Source: Caldilineaceae bacterium bin5 (lineage in GTDB: Bacteria; Chloroflexota; Anaerolineae; Caldilineales; Caldilineaceae). From it: DNA of 64,000 nucleotides. The notes under the pieces were generated by a model. It was given only the letters and a program-made list of their open reading frames with translations, had not been told where the DNA came from and did no database searches. Made by a program: the position numbers and the translations under genes. The stretch spans positions 1-64,000 of the forward strand of contig MPML01000007.1 in the NCBI GenBank assembly GCA_002238445.1. Reading direction: 5' to 3'. This document shows, one piece after another, positions 8,908-17,725 of this stretch. The stretch's first letter is position 1. Each line of letters opens with the position of its first letter.

Positions 8908-9833
8908 TGATGCAGAAAGTGAAGGGACCGGAAGTCTCGGCTGATGATATATCGGTGCCGGTCGAAGCGCTGGATGTTGCCGAGGCCGCGGCGATTTACC
9001 TTCAGCACGGATGTCTTGTCGTGCGGGGGTTGATGAAGCCGTATATCACGGACATGGCCGCCGACATTGAGGCCACTGTGCGCCAGTCGATTTCGTTGCT
9101 CGACAAGGCCGAGAGAAAGCCTGAGGGCTGGGTATCTCCCAACGGCTCTCTATTCATTCCCGCACCTGAGGGCTACAGGCGGGACAAGCAGATCATGACG
9201 GTCGGCATAAGTTACTTTACCAGTGCCGCGTTTCTGCGCGCGGCGGTTGACCCGACTGCGCTCGACATACTCGAGGCAGTTCTTGGCCCTAACATTGAGC
9301 TGTTTGGCAACGGTCAGTCACTTGTCAAGGAGCCTGTAGGCGGCCATCCCAAGCATCTGCACCAGGACTCTGCCTACTTTGAACATCGATTCGAAGGCCC
9401 TGTTGGCATCCTCTCCTACGTGGTGGACACCGACCTGGTCAACGGCGCATTGCACGTCGTGCCCGGCTCTCACAAGCAGGGCCAGTTGCAGCACGTCGAT
9501 ACCTTCTCGCACCTGGGTCTGGATGAGGACGAATGGCCTTGGGAGGCGTCCTTGCCCATCGTTGGGCAGGCAGGGGACGCGATCTTCTTCCACGTCAGGA
9601 CGATCCACGGCTCGAAGCAAAACCACTCGCAAACGCCCCGCCCCGTCTTTATCAACCGCTACCGCAGGCCCGACGATTTCGCGATCATCAGGGCGACCAC
9701 CACCTCCAACCGCGCCGAGGCTGAGAAACAGGCAGAGAATGCGCGCCGAGAGAACGAGCCTCAGGGACTGATGGTGCGGGGATTCCGGCCTTTTTCAGAA
9801 TCGGACGGGGTCGGCGCCGATGGGTCGCGGTAG
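8907..9833 (+). CDS. Phytanoyl-CoA dioxygenase (PhyH) family protein 3
   Basis: This 308-residue Fe(II)/2OG oxygenase has H152-Q-D154 (HLHQD) and a distal His234 (TIHGSKQN), with Arg245 as the likely 2OG-binding residue. The start is placed at the ATG overlapping the previous stop codon; an upstream GTG in frame (8874) would lie deep in the previous gene. Its 3' end overlaps the MFS gene by 14 bp, so the genes from 7486 to 11196 read as a coupled unit. Residues around 70-95 form an extra segment before the jelly-roll core that the other PhyH proteins in the window lack. The substrate is unknown. The transporter at the end of the unit suggests uptake or export of the compound these enzymes modify. 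Confidence 0.9.
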   Translation: MMQKVKGPEVSADDISVPVEALDVAEAAAIYLQHGCLVVRGLMKPYITDMAADIEATVRQSISLLDKAERKPEGWVSPNGSLFIPAPEGYRRDKQIMTVGISYFTSAAFLRAAVDPTALDILEAVLGPNIELFGNGQSLVKEPVGGHPKHLHQDSAYFEHRFEGPVGILSYVVDTDLVNGALHVVPGSHKQGQLQHVDTFSHLGLDEDEWPWEASLPIVGQAGDAIFFHVRTIHGSKQNHSQTPRPVFINRYRRPDDFAIIRATTTSNRAEAEKQAENARRENEPQGLMVRGFRPFSESDGVGADGSR

Positions 9834-11196
9834 CAACGCAACAAACTGGAATTTCTCCGTTAATCTGTGGGACATCGCTTTCATAACGCTGGGGATCAGT
9901 TTCATTTCCAGAGAGACTGTGATCCCGGTATTGGTGAGCCAACTGACCGATTCCAAATTGGCAATCGGCCTTGTGCCGGCGCTCTGGGGTATAGGCTTCT
10001 ATCTGCCCCAACTTCTGACGGCCAACTGGGCCGAAAGCATGGCCTACAAGAAGCCGTTCGTCATGGTCGTCGGCTTTGCTTTCGAGCGGCTGCCGTATCT
10101 TCTGATAGGCCTTCTTGTCCTTGCCTTTGCACTTTCTGCGCCGACGGTCGCGCTGGTCGCGGTCCTCATAGGCGTCGGGGTTGCGTCTTCCGGGGCAGGC
10201 GTTGCAACACCTGCCTGGTTGGACATGATCGCCAAGGTAATCCCGGTTCGCCGGCGCGGCATCTGGTTCGGACTTGGCTTTGGACTGGGTCAACTGATGG
10301 GTGTGGTAGGCGCCTATTTCGTAGGGCGAATACTGGTCAACCATGCCTTCCCCAACAACTACGCACTTCTCTTCTTTCTGGGCTTTGGATTCACGATTAT
10401 TTCCTGGGCAGGCTTGGCACTCACCCGTGAGCCAGCCAGCGAGTCTATCAAGAAAGTGGCTCCCCTCGCCCTCTACCTGGGGCGGCTCTCAACCGTTCTG
10501 AAGCGGGACCGCAACTACCGTAGATATCTGCTAAGTAAGTCTTTAGTGAATTTGGGAGGGATGAGCTCCGGCTTCTTCGCAGTTTACGGCACAGAGCTGT
10601 TTGCGCTCGACGGCCGCGGCGTTGGCCTGCTGACGGCAGTGCTCGTCGGGACGCAGGCGGTTCTCAACCCGCTGTGGGGCCTGTTTGCCGATCGCGTCGG
10701 CCATAAGGCAGTGCTGGCTGCAGGGGCTTTTTTCGTGGTTCTGGCTCCGCTCAGCGCGCTCTTGCTCGCCGGCGGGGCGGGCTTGAATCCCCTGTCGGCC
10801 ACCGACGTCAATTCCTGGGGCATGCAAGGCGGGACCTCAGCCTTACTCAATGTCTGGGGCACAGTACCGTACGGTCTTCTGTTAACATTCCTATGCCTCG
10901 GGACCTATCTGGCGGCGGATCACACTTCCTCGCTCAGCATAATTCTGGAGTTTTGCGCGCCTGAGGATCGGCCTACTTACGTCGGCCTGACAAACACGAT
11001 TCTGGCGCCGGTGCTCATTGGCGCGCCGATTCTGGGAGGATGGCTGGCCGGCGCGTTGGGCTATGCTGCCATGTTTGGTGTTGCGCTTGCGGTCGGGAGC
11101 GTCGCTTTTGTTCTGATGGTGTTCTGGGTCAGAGAGCCGCGCTGGACAACGCCTCGCAGAGTGGAGGAAGGGGAATCTGCGTCGACTGCAGCGTGA
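9820..11196 (+). CDS. MFS transporter, 12 TM, at the end of the PhyH block
   Basis: This 458-residue integral membrane protein has about 12 hydrophobic segments in two halves and Gly-rich helices such as GLGFGLGQLMG. The charged central loop includes LSTVLKRDRNYRR (about residue 220). It belongs to the major facilitator superfamily. The ATG at 9820 lies inside the end of the PhyH 3 gene (14-bp overlap), so expression is tied to the oxygenases. Its gene ends 42 nt before the end of a convergent gene. The direction of transport and the substrate are not evident. Its place in the unit suggests a role with the PhyH enzymes. Confidence 0.86.
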   Translation: MGRGSNATNWNFSVNLWDIAFITLGISFISRETVIPVLVSQLTDSKLAIGLVPALWGIGFYLPQLLTANWAESMAYKKPFVMVVGFAFERLPYLLIGLLVLAFALSAPTVALVAVLIGVGVASSGAGVATPAWLDMIAKVIPVRRRGIWFGLGFGLGQLMGVVGAYFVGRILVNHAFPNNYALLFFLGFGFTIISWAGLALTREPASESIKKVAPLALYLGRLSTVLKRDRNYRRYLLSKSLVNLGGMSSGFFAVYGTELFALDGRGVGLLTAVLVGTQAVLNPLWGLFADRVGHKAVLAAGAFFVVLAPLSALLLAGGAGLNPLSATDVNSWGMQGGTSALLNVWGTVPYGLLLTFLCLGTYLAADHTSSLSIILEFCAPEDRPTYVGLTNTILAPVLIGAPILGGWLAGALGYAAMFGVALAVGSVAFVLMVFWVREPRWTTPRRVEEGESASTAA

Positions 11197-11238
11197 TTGC
11201 TGCTCTTTAGCCGACTTTCTCTTGCACTTGCGTCGGGC

Positions 11239-12234
11239 TCACTTCGACGTACTCAAACGATCCAGAAGCAACACGATAATAAAACCTGCCACGGCCAGCC
11301 CCAGGGCCAGAAAAACCTCCCCGGTCCAGACGGAGGGCAGGAAGTTCTGTTGTACCGTCGGCAGGACCTCGCCGTGGCGATCGATGATTGATTCGACCGT
11401 CAGCTTCCAGGGCCAAATCTTGCGCAGGCTGCCGGCCATCAGACCGATCAGCACGGCGATGGTGAGGTCATGGTAACGTTTGAAGAGCCAGGCGAGGATC
11501 TGGGCGAAGGTGACGATTCCAACGACCGCGCCGACGCCTACTATGGCCAGGCTTACAATGTCGCGCTGGTTTATGGCAGCGAGCACGAACTGGTATTTTC
11601 CCAAGAGCAACAGAATAAACGAGCCGGAGATGCCTGGCAGGATCATGGCACAGATCGCCAGCATGCCGCTGAGGAACAGGAACCAGGCCGACTCCGGCGT
11701 CTGAACCGGAACCGCGCCGACTATGAAGAAGGCGCCCACCGCGCCGACAGCAAGCGCTGCATACAGTGTTGCGGTCCAACGGCGAATGCGCTTGCGCACA
11801 GTGACGATCGAGGCGAACACCAACCCGAAGAAGAAGCTCCAGATCAGAACGGGGTGGGACTTCAGAATCCACTCCAGCCACGAGGCGAGTGTGAAGACGG
11901 CAACTACGATACCTGCGAGGACGGCAGCCAGAAAGCGGGCGTTCACCGCTTCCAGCGCGGCCAGAATATCGAAACGCAGCAGTGCCTGCCAGAATGGCCT
12001 GCGAGCGCCGGCGCGAATGCTCATTACCAGCTCTTCATAAATGCCGAGGATGAAGGCCATGGTGCCGCCGGAGACGCCGGGAACGATATCGGCGCATCCC
12101 ATCACGAAACCGCGCGCGGCCAGCCCGACATATTCGGCTTTCGTGCGGTTGGGAGTGAAATGCTGCGTTGGCGAGGACTCGGGCTGTTCGACGGCGTCGG
12201 TCGTGTGCGGCGTTACTTGGGAATCTGTGGTCAT
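11239..12234 (-). CDS. DUF368 membrane protein (polyprenyl-phosphate transporter family)
   Basis: This 331-residue polytopic protein contains the family's typical N-terminal stretch with GCADIVPGVSGGT (about 46-58) and a second PGISGS motif near residue 200. DUF368 proteins are reported to return undecaprenyl phosphate across the membrane for reuse in cell-wall and surface-polymer synthesis (PopT family). That role is taken from the family and not shown here. Residues 1-35 are hydrophilic and acidic. The gene stands alone, convergent with the MFS gene. A hairpin with a T-tail at 12298-12331 lies upstream on the opposite strand. Confidence 0.87.
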   Translation of the reverse strand: MTTDSQVTPHTTDAVEQPESSPTQHFTPNRTKAEYVGLAARGFVMGCADIVPGVSGGTMAFILGIYEELVMSIRAGARRPFWQALLRFDILAALEAVNARFLAAVLAGIVVAVFTLASWLEWILKSHPVLIWSFFFGLVFASIVTVRKRIRRWTATLYAALAVGAVGAFFIVGAVPVQTPESAWFLFLSGMLAICAMILPGISGSFILLLLGKYQFVLAAINQRDIVSLAIVGVGAVVGIVTFAQILAWLFKRYHDLTIAVLIGLMAGSLRKIWPWKLTVESIIDRHGEVLPTVQQNFLPSVWTGEVFLALGLAVAGFIIVLLLDRLSTSK

Positions 12235-12297
12235 TTCAAGGTTTTCGGGAAAGGGGAATCTTGCTTCTGCATCGGAGATTCAGTCTCACTTATTCTC

Positions 12298-12331
12298 AAG
12301 GGCCCTCCAGTAATTGAGGGCCCTTTCTTTT
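12298..12331 (+). terminator. Intrinsic terminator on the plus strand
   Basis: AAGGGCCCTC (12298-12307) and GAGGGCCCTT (12316-12325) form a perfect 10-bp stem with an 8-nt loop, followed by TTTCTTTT. The T-tail is on the plus strand, although the genes on both sides are on the minus strand. It would therefore stop antisense transcription entering the UxaA gene. Confidence 0.65.
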
Positions 12332-12443
12332 GCCTCGCATTATATGAGGCCATTGTTCAATTTTCCCCATGCCACTACTCGTGTCGGGGATAGCAGTGCT
12401 GGTACGTTCGTTCCACCAGGGGACTGGCGAGTCTTATCCGACA

Positions 12444-13652
12444 CTATACGGGCAGGCAGGCTGGTCCTATGGGTTCAAACGTCTTATAGGTCAGCACGAA
12501 CTCCTGGTGGCCCAGGCTTTCCGACTTGGTCGGAGCGCCGCCGGCGACCGACAGGACTTGCTCGAAAATCTCTTGTCCGACATCGTTCAGCGTCGCCTGG
12601 CCTTCCAGAATTCGGCCTGCGTCCACATCCATGTCGCCGGCCATCCGCCGGAAGGTTTCCGGGTTGGCACACACTTTTACGACAGGTGAGATCGCGGACC
12701 CCACGACCGAGCCTCGCCCCGTTGAAAAGAGTGTGAGATGAGCGCCGCATGCGATGAGCTCGGCGATTTCGGCGGTGTCGTTGATGTTGGGGAAGCCGAA
12801 GCGGGCGCCGCCGTCGGGTACGATGTCCAGCAGGTACAGTCCGCCGGCGGGCGGCACATCGCCGGGTTTGATCAGCCCTCTTATAGGCGAGGAGCCGCTC
12901 TTGGCGTAGGCGCCCATTGACTTCTCTTCGACCGTAGTCAGGCCGCCATCGGCATTGCCGACGGCGAAACTGCCGTGCCCCATTGTCGTGTAATAGCGCG
13001 CGGTCTTTTCCATTGTGCCGAGGATTTCGTGCGCCAGTTCAGGCGTTACCGCGCGTTCGGCCATGATCTGTTCGCAGCCGATCAACTCACCGCCTTCCTC
13101 GAAGATGGCGCTGGCTTCATTCTCCACCAGGAGATCGAAGCAGCGCCCAATCGCAGGGTTGGCGGTGATGCCGCTGGTGGCGTCGGAACCGCCGCAGATC
13201 GCGCCTACGACCAGTTCATCTACCGACATCGTGACTCGCGGCGTAGTCTCCTCAAGTTCAAAAATGGTCTCTTCAAGCCACTGCTGGCCCTGACCGATAG
13301 TTGGAAGAGTGCCTCCCCTTTCCTGGATCACAAGCGTCTCAACGGGTCGGCCGCTTTCCCTGACATGCTGGGCCAAGCCGCGCCGGTCAAAACTTTCGCA
13401 ACCCAGGGATACGAGCAGGACACCGCCCGTGTTCGGATGACAGCAGAGCCGGGACATCATGTCGAACGCGTACTGGTTGGGATAGCAGCCGCTGAATCCG
13501 ATCAGGTGAACACCCTGTTTGCGAAAGGGATAGACGATTTCGCGGGAAACGTGGTGGGCGCACTCGACCAGATAGACGACCAGGATCGTGTTGCGGATGC
13601 CCTTACGGCCGTCCTGGCGCAGGAATCCTGTAAATTCGGTTTTCGCAGACAT
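12444..13652 (-). CDS. UxaA family hydrolase, large (catalytic) subunit
   Basis: This 402-residue protein belongs to the altronate/galactarate dehydratase (UxaA/GarD C-terminal) family. It has the family's GFSGCYPNQYAFD stretch near residue 48, CGGSDATSGITANPAIG near 150-166, and repeated Cys positions that usually hold a metal or cluster. The ATG at 13652 is preferred because GAGGAGC precedes it; the frame also opens at a TTG (13676) that overlaps the previous stop. It follows the small SAF-domain subunit in the same operon, which is the usual two-gene arrangement. The pair likely dehydrates a sugar acid. Altronate itself is not certain, since no uronate isomerase or oxidoreductase is adjacent. 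Confidence 0.88.
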   Translation of the reverse strand: MSAKTEFTGFLRQDGRKGIRNTILVVYLVECAHHVSREIVYPFRKQGVHLIGFSGCYPNQYAFDMMSRLCCHPNTGGVLLVSLGCESFDRRGLAQHVRESGRPVETLVIQERGGTLPTIGQGQQWLEETIFELEETTPRVTMSVDELVVGAICGGSDATSGITANPAIGRCFDLLVENEASAIFEEGGELIGCEQIMAERAVTPELAHEILGTMEKTARYYTTMGHGSFAVGNADGGLTTVEEKSMGAYAKSGSSPIRGLIKPGDVPPAGGLYLLDIVPDGGARFGFPNINDTAEIAELIACGAHLTLFSTGRGSVVGSAISPVVKVCANPETFRRMAGDMDVDAGRILEGQATLNDVGQEIFEQVLSVAGGAPTKSESLGHQEFVLTYKTFEPIGPACLPV

Positions 13653-13672
13653 CGGCACGCTCCTCAACCAGC

Positions 13673-13978
13673 TCAAACCGTCTTTGAATCCAGGGTGTAG
13701 GTGGGAATGTAATCGCTCTTGATGTTGTGCACGTGGACGTGCTCTCCCATGCGTATGTCGCGCGTCGCCGATCCTATCGGCGCGCCGTACTTGACGATCT
13801 TTTCGCCTGATACTATTTTGCGGGCCGCGATCTTGTGGCCTAGTCCGAGCGAAACTTCAATGACAACTATCTTTTCGCCGAGTTGCAGGCGGGTCCCTGC
13901 GGACAAGCTTTGCAGGAGCACGTAGACATTGTCGTTTTCCGATATGCGGAGTAACAGACCGCTCTGATCGTCAGGCAT
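13673..13978 (-). CDS. UxaA family hydrolase, small SAF-domain subunit
   Basis: This 101-residue protein matches the usual length of stand-alone SAF-domain subunits of altronate dehydratase-type enzymes. The conserved ending (PIGSATRDIRMGEHVHVHNIKS) is clear. The ATG at 13978 has an AGGA ribosome site 7 nt upstream; a longer in-frame start at 14101 adds 41 residues without family resemblance. The gene is immediately upstream of the large subunit, with about 20 nt between its stop and the next ATG. In related enzymes the SAF domain helps bind the sugar-acid substrate. Confidence 0.86.
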   Translation of the reverse strand: MPDDQSGLLLRISENDNVYVLLQSLSAGTRLQLGEKIVVIEVSLGLGHKIAARKIVSGEKIVKYGAPIGSATRDIRMGEHVHVHNIKSDYIPTYTLDSKTV

Positions 13979-14213
13979 TTTCGTTCCTGCTGGTCCTAAT
14001 GAGAAAGCTGCGAACTTGGCGTAAACCCCGGACAGCGACTTTTCAGCATTTAGGACAACAGATGCACCCTCTAGGCCTGGGAACGAGGGCGCGAAATGCA
14101 CACGGCGCGTCCGGGCCCGGATATTGGCTAATCATAGCCGAAAAACGGACAAAGAGACAGAATGGAGAAGGTGAACGACAGAGGGCAAGAAGGCGAGTGA
14201 CTCCTTTGCCGAA

Positions 14214-15464
14214 CTATTGGGTCGACTGGACTCCAGGCGGGCGGGAGACCGCCACCAGAAGTCCTGCAAGCATATAGACACCGATGATGCCAAGAAACGC
14301 CAGATGATAGCTCCCCTGCAGATCGTAGGCCGCGCCGACAAGAACGGGTGCAATGGTGGGGCCGATCACGGTCAGCGGCTGGGCGATGCCGCGGACAGCG
14401 CCGATGTGAGCACGGCCAAAGTAACTCACCCAGAGCGACTCGCTGATTGGAATCGTACCACCGAAACCGAATCCGTAGAGGAAGAATCCAGCGAAGAGCA
14501 ACGCCAGTTCCCCTGTGGATGCGGCCAGGAGCATGAGAGCGACGCCGCCGCCCCCCGAGGTAAATGCGGCTACGGCGAGACAGCGGGGTGGAAACCGTTG
14601 GAGGCAGTATCCCCACACCGCCTTGGAAAGCAGATTTCCCAAGCCGTTCACTGCCAGGGCCAGTGAGGCCGTCCTGCGGGAGAAGGAGGCATCGGTGGCA
14701 AAAGGAACAGCGTGGGTGAGCACGGAAGCGAGGGCGGCCTGATTCATACTGTAGCCGAGGAGGAGCAGCCAGAAGCCAGGTGTTCGCAGGGCCAGGCGGC
14801 TGGTGAGAGAACGTGGTTCGCTTTCGTCCGGAGAAGTAACGCCGCCCTCGCCTGGCAGAGGACCGCCGTCCGGGCGCAGGCCGGCGTCTTCCGGTGTCCG
14901 GCGCATAAGCAGGGCGACAGGCGCGACGATGGCGAGTACGAACAGAGCCTGCACATAGTAACCGTTGCGCCAGCCCAGTGTGTCGACTACAACGGTCATC
15001 GCCACCGGTGCAATCAGTCCTCCCAGGGAAATACCGCTGGAACCGATGGCGAGCGCCCAACCCCTGCGTCGCACGAACCACTTGTTGATAGTCGTGTTAA
15101 CGACCAGAGGCCCGAAGAGCGTCCAGCCGATGAAGCCGGCGCTCATGTGCAGTAGCCAGAAGAGCCAGAGGTTGGCCTGCCTGCCCAGGCCGAATAGACA
15201 GATGGCCGCTACGACGGCACCGCCGAGCACGAGGATGCGGGGGCCGCGCTGGTCAACGATGCGGCCAACCACTGCGCCGGAGAGGGCACTGGCCAACACG
15301 GACAGAGACGATCCCAGAGTGAATTGCCAGACCTGCCATCCCATCTCTGCGACGACAGGACGCAGAAATACGCTGACTGTGGACTGGCTAACACTGAGAA
15401 ATGTGAACTGGAGGAGAACCGCAGCCGCGACGATCCACCAGCCGTAGAAGAAGCGAGGAGTCAA
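14214..15464 (-). CDS. MFS transporter (monocarboxylate/OFA-like)
   Basis: This 416-residue protein has 12 predicted TM helices. The N-terminal FYGWWIVAAAVLLQF motif is typical of bacterial MFS proteins related to monocarboxylate and oxalate/formate transporters. A GRIVDQRGPR loop between TM2 and TM3 matches the MFS signature, and a hydrophilic loop (about 215-230) joins the halves. It lies on the same strand upstream of the UxaA pair with a gap of 235 nt, and downstream of the Gfo/Idh gene. It could carry a sugar acid for the UxaA enzymes; this rests on position only. Confidence 0.87.
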   Translation of the reverse strand: MTPRFFYGWWIVAAAVLLQFTFLSVSQSTVSVFLRPVVAEMGWQVWQFTLGSSLSVLASALSGAVVGRIVDQRGPRILVLGGAVVAAICLFGLGRQANLWLFWLLHMSAGFIGWTLFGPLVVNTTINKWFVRRRGWALAIGSSGISLGGLIAPVAMTVVVDTLGWRNGYYVQALFVLAIVAPVALLMRRTPEDAGLRPDGGPLPGEGGVTSPDESEPRSLTSRLALRTPGFWLLLLGYSMNQAALASVLTHAVPFATDASFSRRTASLALAVNGLGNLLSKAVWGYCLQRFPPRCLAVAAFTSGGGGVALMLLAASTGELALLFAGFFLYGFGFGGTIPISESLWVSYFGRAHIGAVRGIAQPLTVIGPTIAPVLVGAAYDLQGSYHLAFLGIIGVYMLAGLLVAVSRPPGVQSTQ

Positions 15465-15527
15465 CCGATCATCCGCGTTGGGGGAGGGAACGGTGGGTAA
15501 GACAGGTGTTCACGACTCACAATTTCC

Positions 15528-16713
15528 TTAGGTGTTCTGGAGTCGATTTACCAGGGGATGGCGGCGTTCTTTCAGAGGCAATGTCGCCCGAGTTCCTGTA
15601 AAGTGTGACTCGTAGACGGCGAATACACACTCGAGCGAGGTCAGCGCGGCTGAGCCGCCCAGCTGTGGTTGGCGGCCCTCCTTTATCGAAGTGACCATGT
15701 CGCGTACGCTCCAGATCGACTGGCGTCTTCCCCATAGACCGTCTCCGATTCTGAGCCGTTCCGGGTCAATCGGCACTTTTTCCCACTGCGGCGTATGCGT
15801 GGGAAAGGAGACATCAAAGGGACAATGCCACAGTTCATCGACAAAGGTGTCTGGGTTCGGCCTGATCATCAACTGTCCCTCCGAGCCCAAAATATGGGGT
15901 CCCATCATCCAGCCCTGCGTCTGTTTGCGCCTTATCCAACACCGGCCCCCCCGAGCCAAAAATAGGGGCCCCCATCACCCCGCCCTGCTTTTGTTTGGGG
16001 GAATACATTCCCATTCCCCCGTCCCCGCCGTTAGTTCCTTTAATGTGTATAAGCATCGTATCGCCGGCTACGATGCCGTTGTCTCTTTTGTCAGTCTTGC
16101 AAAGCTCCCTGCTGGTCATAATATCTTGGACGCCGACTTCGTGGCCATCGTAGGTTATCTGGGCGTGAATCCACTCGATTCCGTCGAGGAACAGTTCCAT
16201 GCCGTCGAAGTAGTGTACGCCCATTTCCATCAGTTCAAAGCCAGCAGGACGCCCCTTTCCCACTTCACGAATCGATCGGAATTCTCCGATTCGTCCCGCG
16301 TCAATCCATGCCTTTGCCTCCTGGAAGAGAGGGGTAAAGCGGAACTGGTGGCTGACTGCCAGTCGCACGCCGGCTTCATTGCATGCGGCGAGCATCTTGT
16401 CGGCGGTCTCCAGATCGACGGACAGCGGCTTCTCGCTCAGGACATTGACGCCATTCCTGGCGGCGGCGATGGCGACCGGCCCGTGCAGGGGGGCGTGCGT
16501 GCAGGCGCTGACCACGTCCAACTCTTCCTTCTCGAACATCTCTTCGTAGTCGGAATAGCGGGCGGCAACGCCATGCTCATCGGCGCGGGCATTGAGCGCA
16601 TCGGCGTTGATATCGCACAGTGCGCTGAGCGTGACCCCATCCAGGTTGGCGTATGCTGAGGCGTGGGCACGGCTGATTCCACCGCACCCGACGATGCCGG
16701 CTCGCAATGTCAT
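15528..16713 (-). pseudogene. Gfo/Idh/MocA oxidoreductase, frame broken by a 70-bp imperfect duplication
   Basis: The N-terminal part (ATG at 16713, AAAGGA site upstream) has the Rossmann motif GIVGCGGISRAH, the EKPLS lysine motif and the catalytic GVHYFDG region. The intact frame then runs into a stop at about 15835. The C-terminal third of the family continues in another frame (about 15528-15950, with GWMMGPHILGSEGQL). The break coincides with a 70-bp segment present twice: copies begin at 15883 and 15953, are about 80% alike, and the period is not divisible by three. Removing one copy restores a full-length enzyme of about 370 residues. The divergence of the second copy looks like homopolymer-type read errors, so the break may be an assembly artefact. 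The expected role is NAD(P)-dependent sugar oxidation. Confidence 0.75.
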
Positions 16714-16832
16714 TTTGCGCATTCCTTTCGAGGGGGCCCGTTCAGCAGATGGCCCCGTCTAACTGCAGGCTTCTCATGGATTTCGCCATTATAGCACGGG
16801 CACTGACCGTTGAACACAGAGAAAAAACTGCC

Positions 16833-16861
16833 TTGACAGCGCGTTTTGGATGTATTATATT
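16833..16861 (+). promoter_or_regulatory. Sigma70-type promoter upstream of the unknown gene at 16940
   Basis: A consensus TTGACA (16833-16838) is followed after 17 bp by TATATT (16856-16861), inside a strongly AT-rich run. The ATG of the gene at 16940 lies about 70 nt downstream. The region also separates this gene from the divergent Gfo/Idh gene. Confidence 0.65.
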
Positions 16862-16939
16862 ATATATAATCGAGATTGTTTTCACCTTGTCCAGATACTG
16901 CCATCCAGTCCTAGAAACGGTTGATGGCTGGAGACTCCA

Positions 16940-17725
16940 ATGCAAACGGTTGATTTCGCGCGTTCCTCTCTTACCTTCCGAATTGACTACCAGAAAAGGC
17001 CGGCTGAAACTGCCTCACATGAACCGCCTTCCTCGCTGAACAGTGCGCGTATTCTTCTCGAATGTGTGTGCGAGATTGTCGACAACGAGACAGGGTCTGC
17101 ACAAACTTTCGTTATGGGCGCAAGCTGCAAGACCGAAAGGGTCGGTGTTGAGCGAGACATTTGGATCGAGCCAAATGCAGACTTTGTTCCCATTCTGTCT
17201 CAGGATCGTTACCTGATAGTCAAGACGTACGAACTTGCCAATATGGAGGTACCGTTTTTCCCTCCCTCACGCGGCATGCAGCCGGAACGACAGACAGGAT
17301 ATGTGGCTGACGCTTACGACAACCTCCGCTTGGATGTTCGGCGTGTCGAAGGTGAGATTCTGGATACGCCGGAGCAGATTGTTGAGGCGACGCTGGATCC
17401 GAGTGGGCCTCCGCTGGTGGGCCGTACTGTCATCAATGAGACACGGTACACGGCAGTGCTGGAGTTTCCGGTCAAGACGATGAATGCAAGTGAGCGGGAC
17501 TTCATCTACCAGACCGACACAGGCCCGGTATTGATGCCGGACTTCAGCCGTGAACCGGACGACATGATTACCGGTTTAGAGCTGGCCTACGTAGCTTTCA
17601 ACTGTCCGGACTGGGCCGAGTTCATCGTGCGTGCACCTGTACAGGTGGGTGACGGGATTGAAGTCTATCACTATTCAAAACCGGTTCGATATGAAACGGA
17701 GAATCAGGTTATCCGCCTGACGTAG
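16940..17725 (+). CDS. Protein of unknown function, 261 residues
   Basis: I do not recognise a family. The protein is acidic, lacks a signal peptide or TM segment, and looks like a beta-rich soluble protein. Hydrophobic strands alternate with turns, as in RYLIVKTYELANMEVPFFPP (about 93-112) and RYTAVLEFPVKTMN (about 170-183). A single consensus promoter lies 80 nt upstream. The gene is divergent from the Gfo/Idh gene and overlaps the tail of the convergent sulfatase gene by 17 bp. Codon use resembles its neighbours, supporting a real gene. The neighbourhood (sugar-acid dehydratase, oxidoreductase, sulfatase) hints at carbohydrate use only. Confidence 0.72.
   Translation: MQTVDFARSSLTFRIDYQKRPAETASHEPPSSLNSARILLECVCEIVDNETGSAQTFVMGASCKTERVGVERDIWIEPNADFVPILSQDRYLIVKTYELANMEVPFFPPSRGMQPERQTGYVADAYDNLRLDVRRVEGEILDTPEQIVEATLDPSGPPLVGRTVINETRYTAVLEFPVKTMNASERDFIYQTDTGPVLMPDFSREPDDMITGLELAYVAFNCPDWAEFIVRAPVQVGDGIEVYHYSKPVRYETENQVIRLT

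Noticed and set aside
9688..10344. A 218-codon minus-strand frame
   Set aside because: It lies opposite the PhyH 3 end and the MFS gene; no motif or ribosome site supports it.
11470..12393. A 307-codon plus-strand frame
   Set aside because: It is antisense to the DUF368 gene, whose membrane pattern and family motifs are clear; the antisense product is low in hydrophobic structure and has no ribosome site.
15528..15959. A separate 143-residue gene downstream of the Gfo/Idh gene
   Set aside because: Its sequence is the C-terminal third of the same oxidoreductase and starts inside the 70-bp duplication, so it is the second part of a broken gene.
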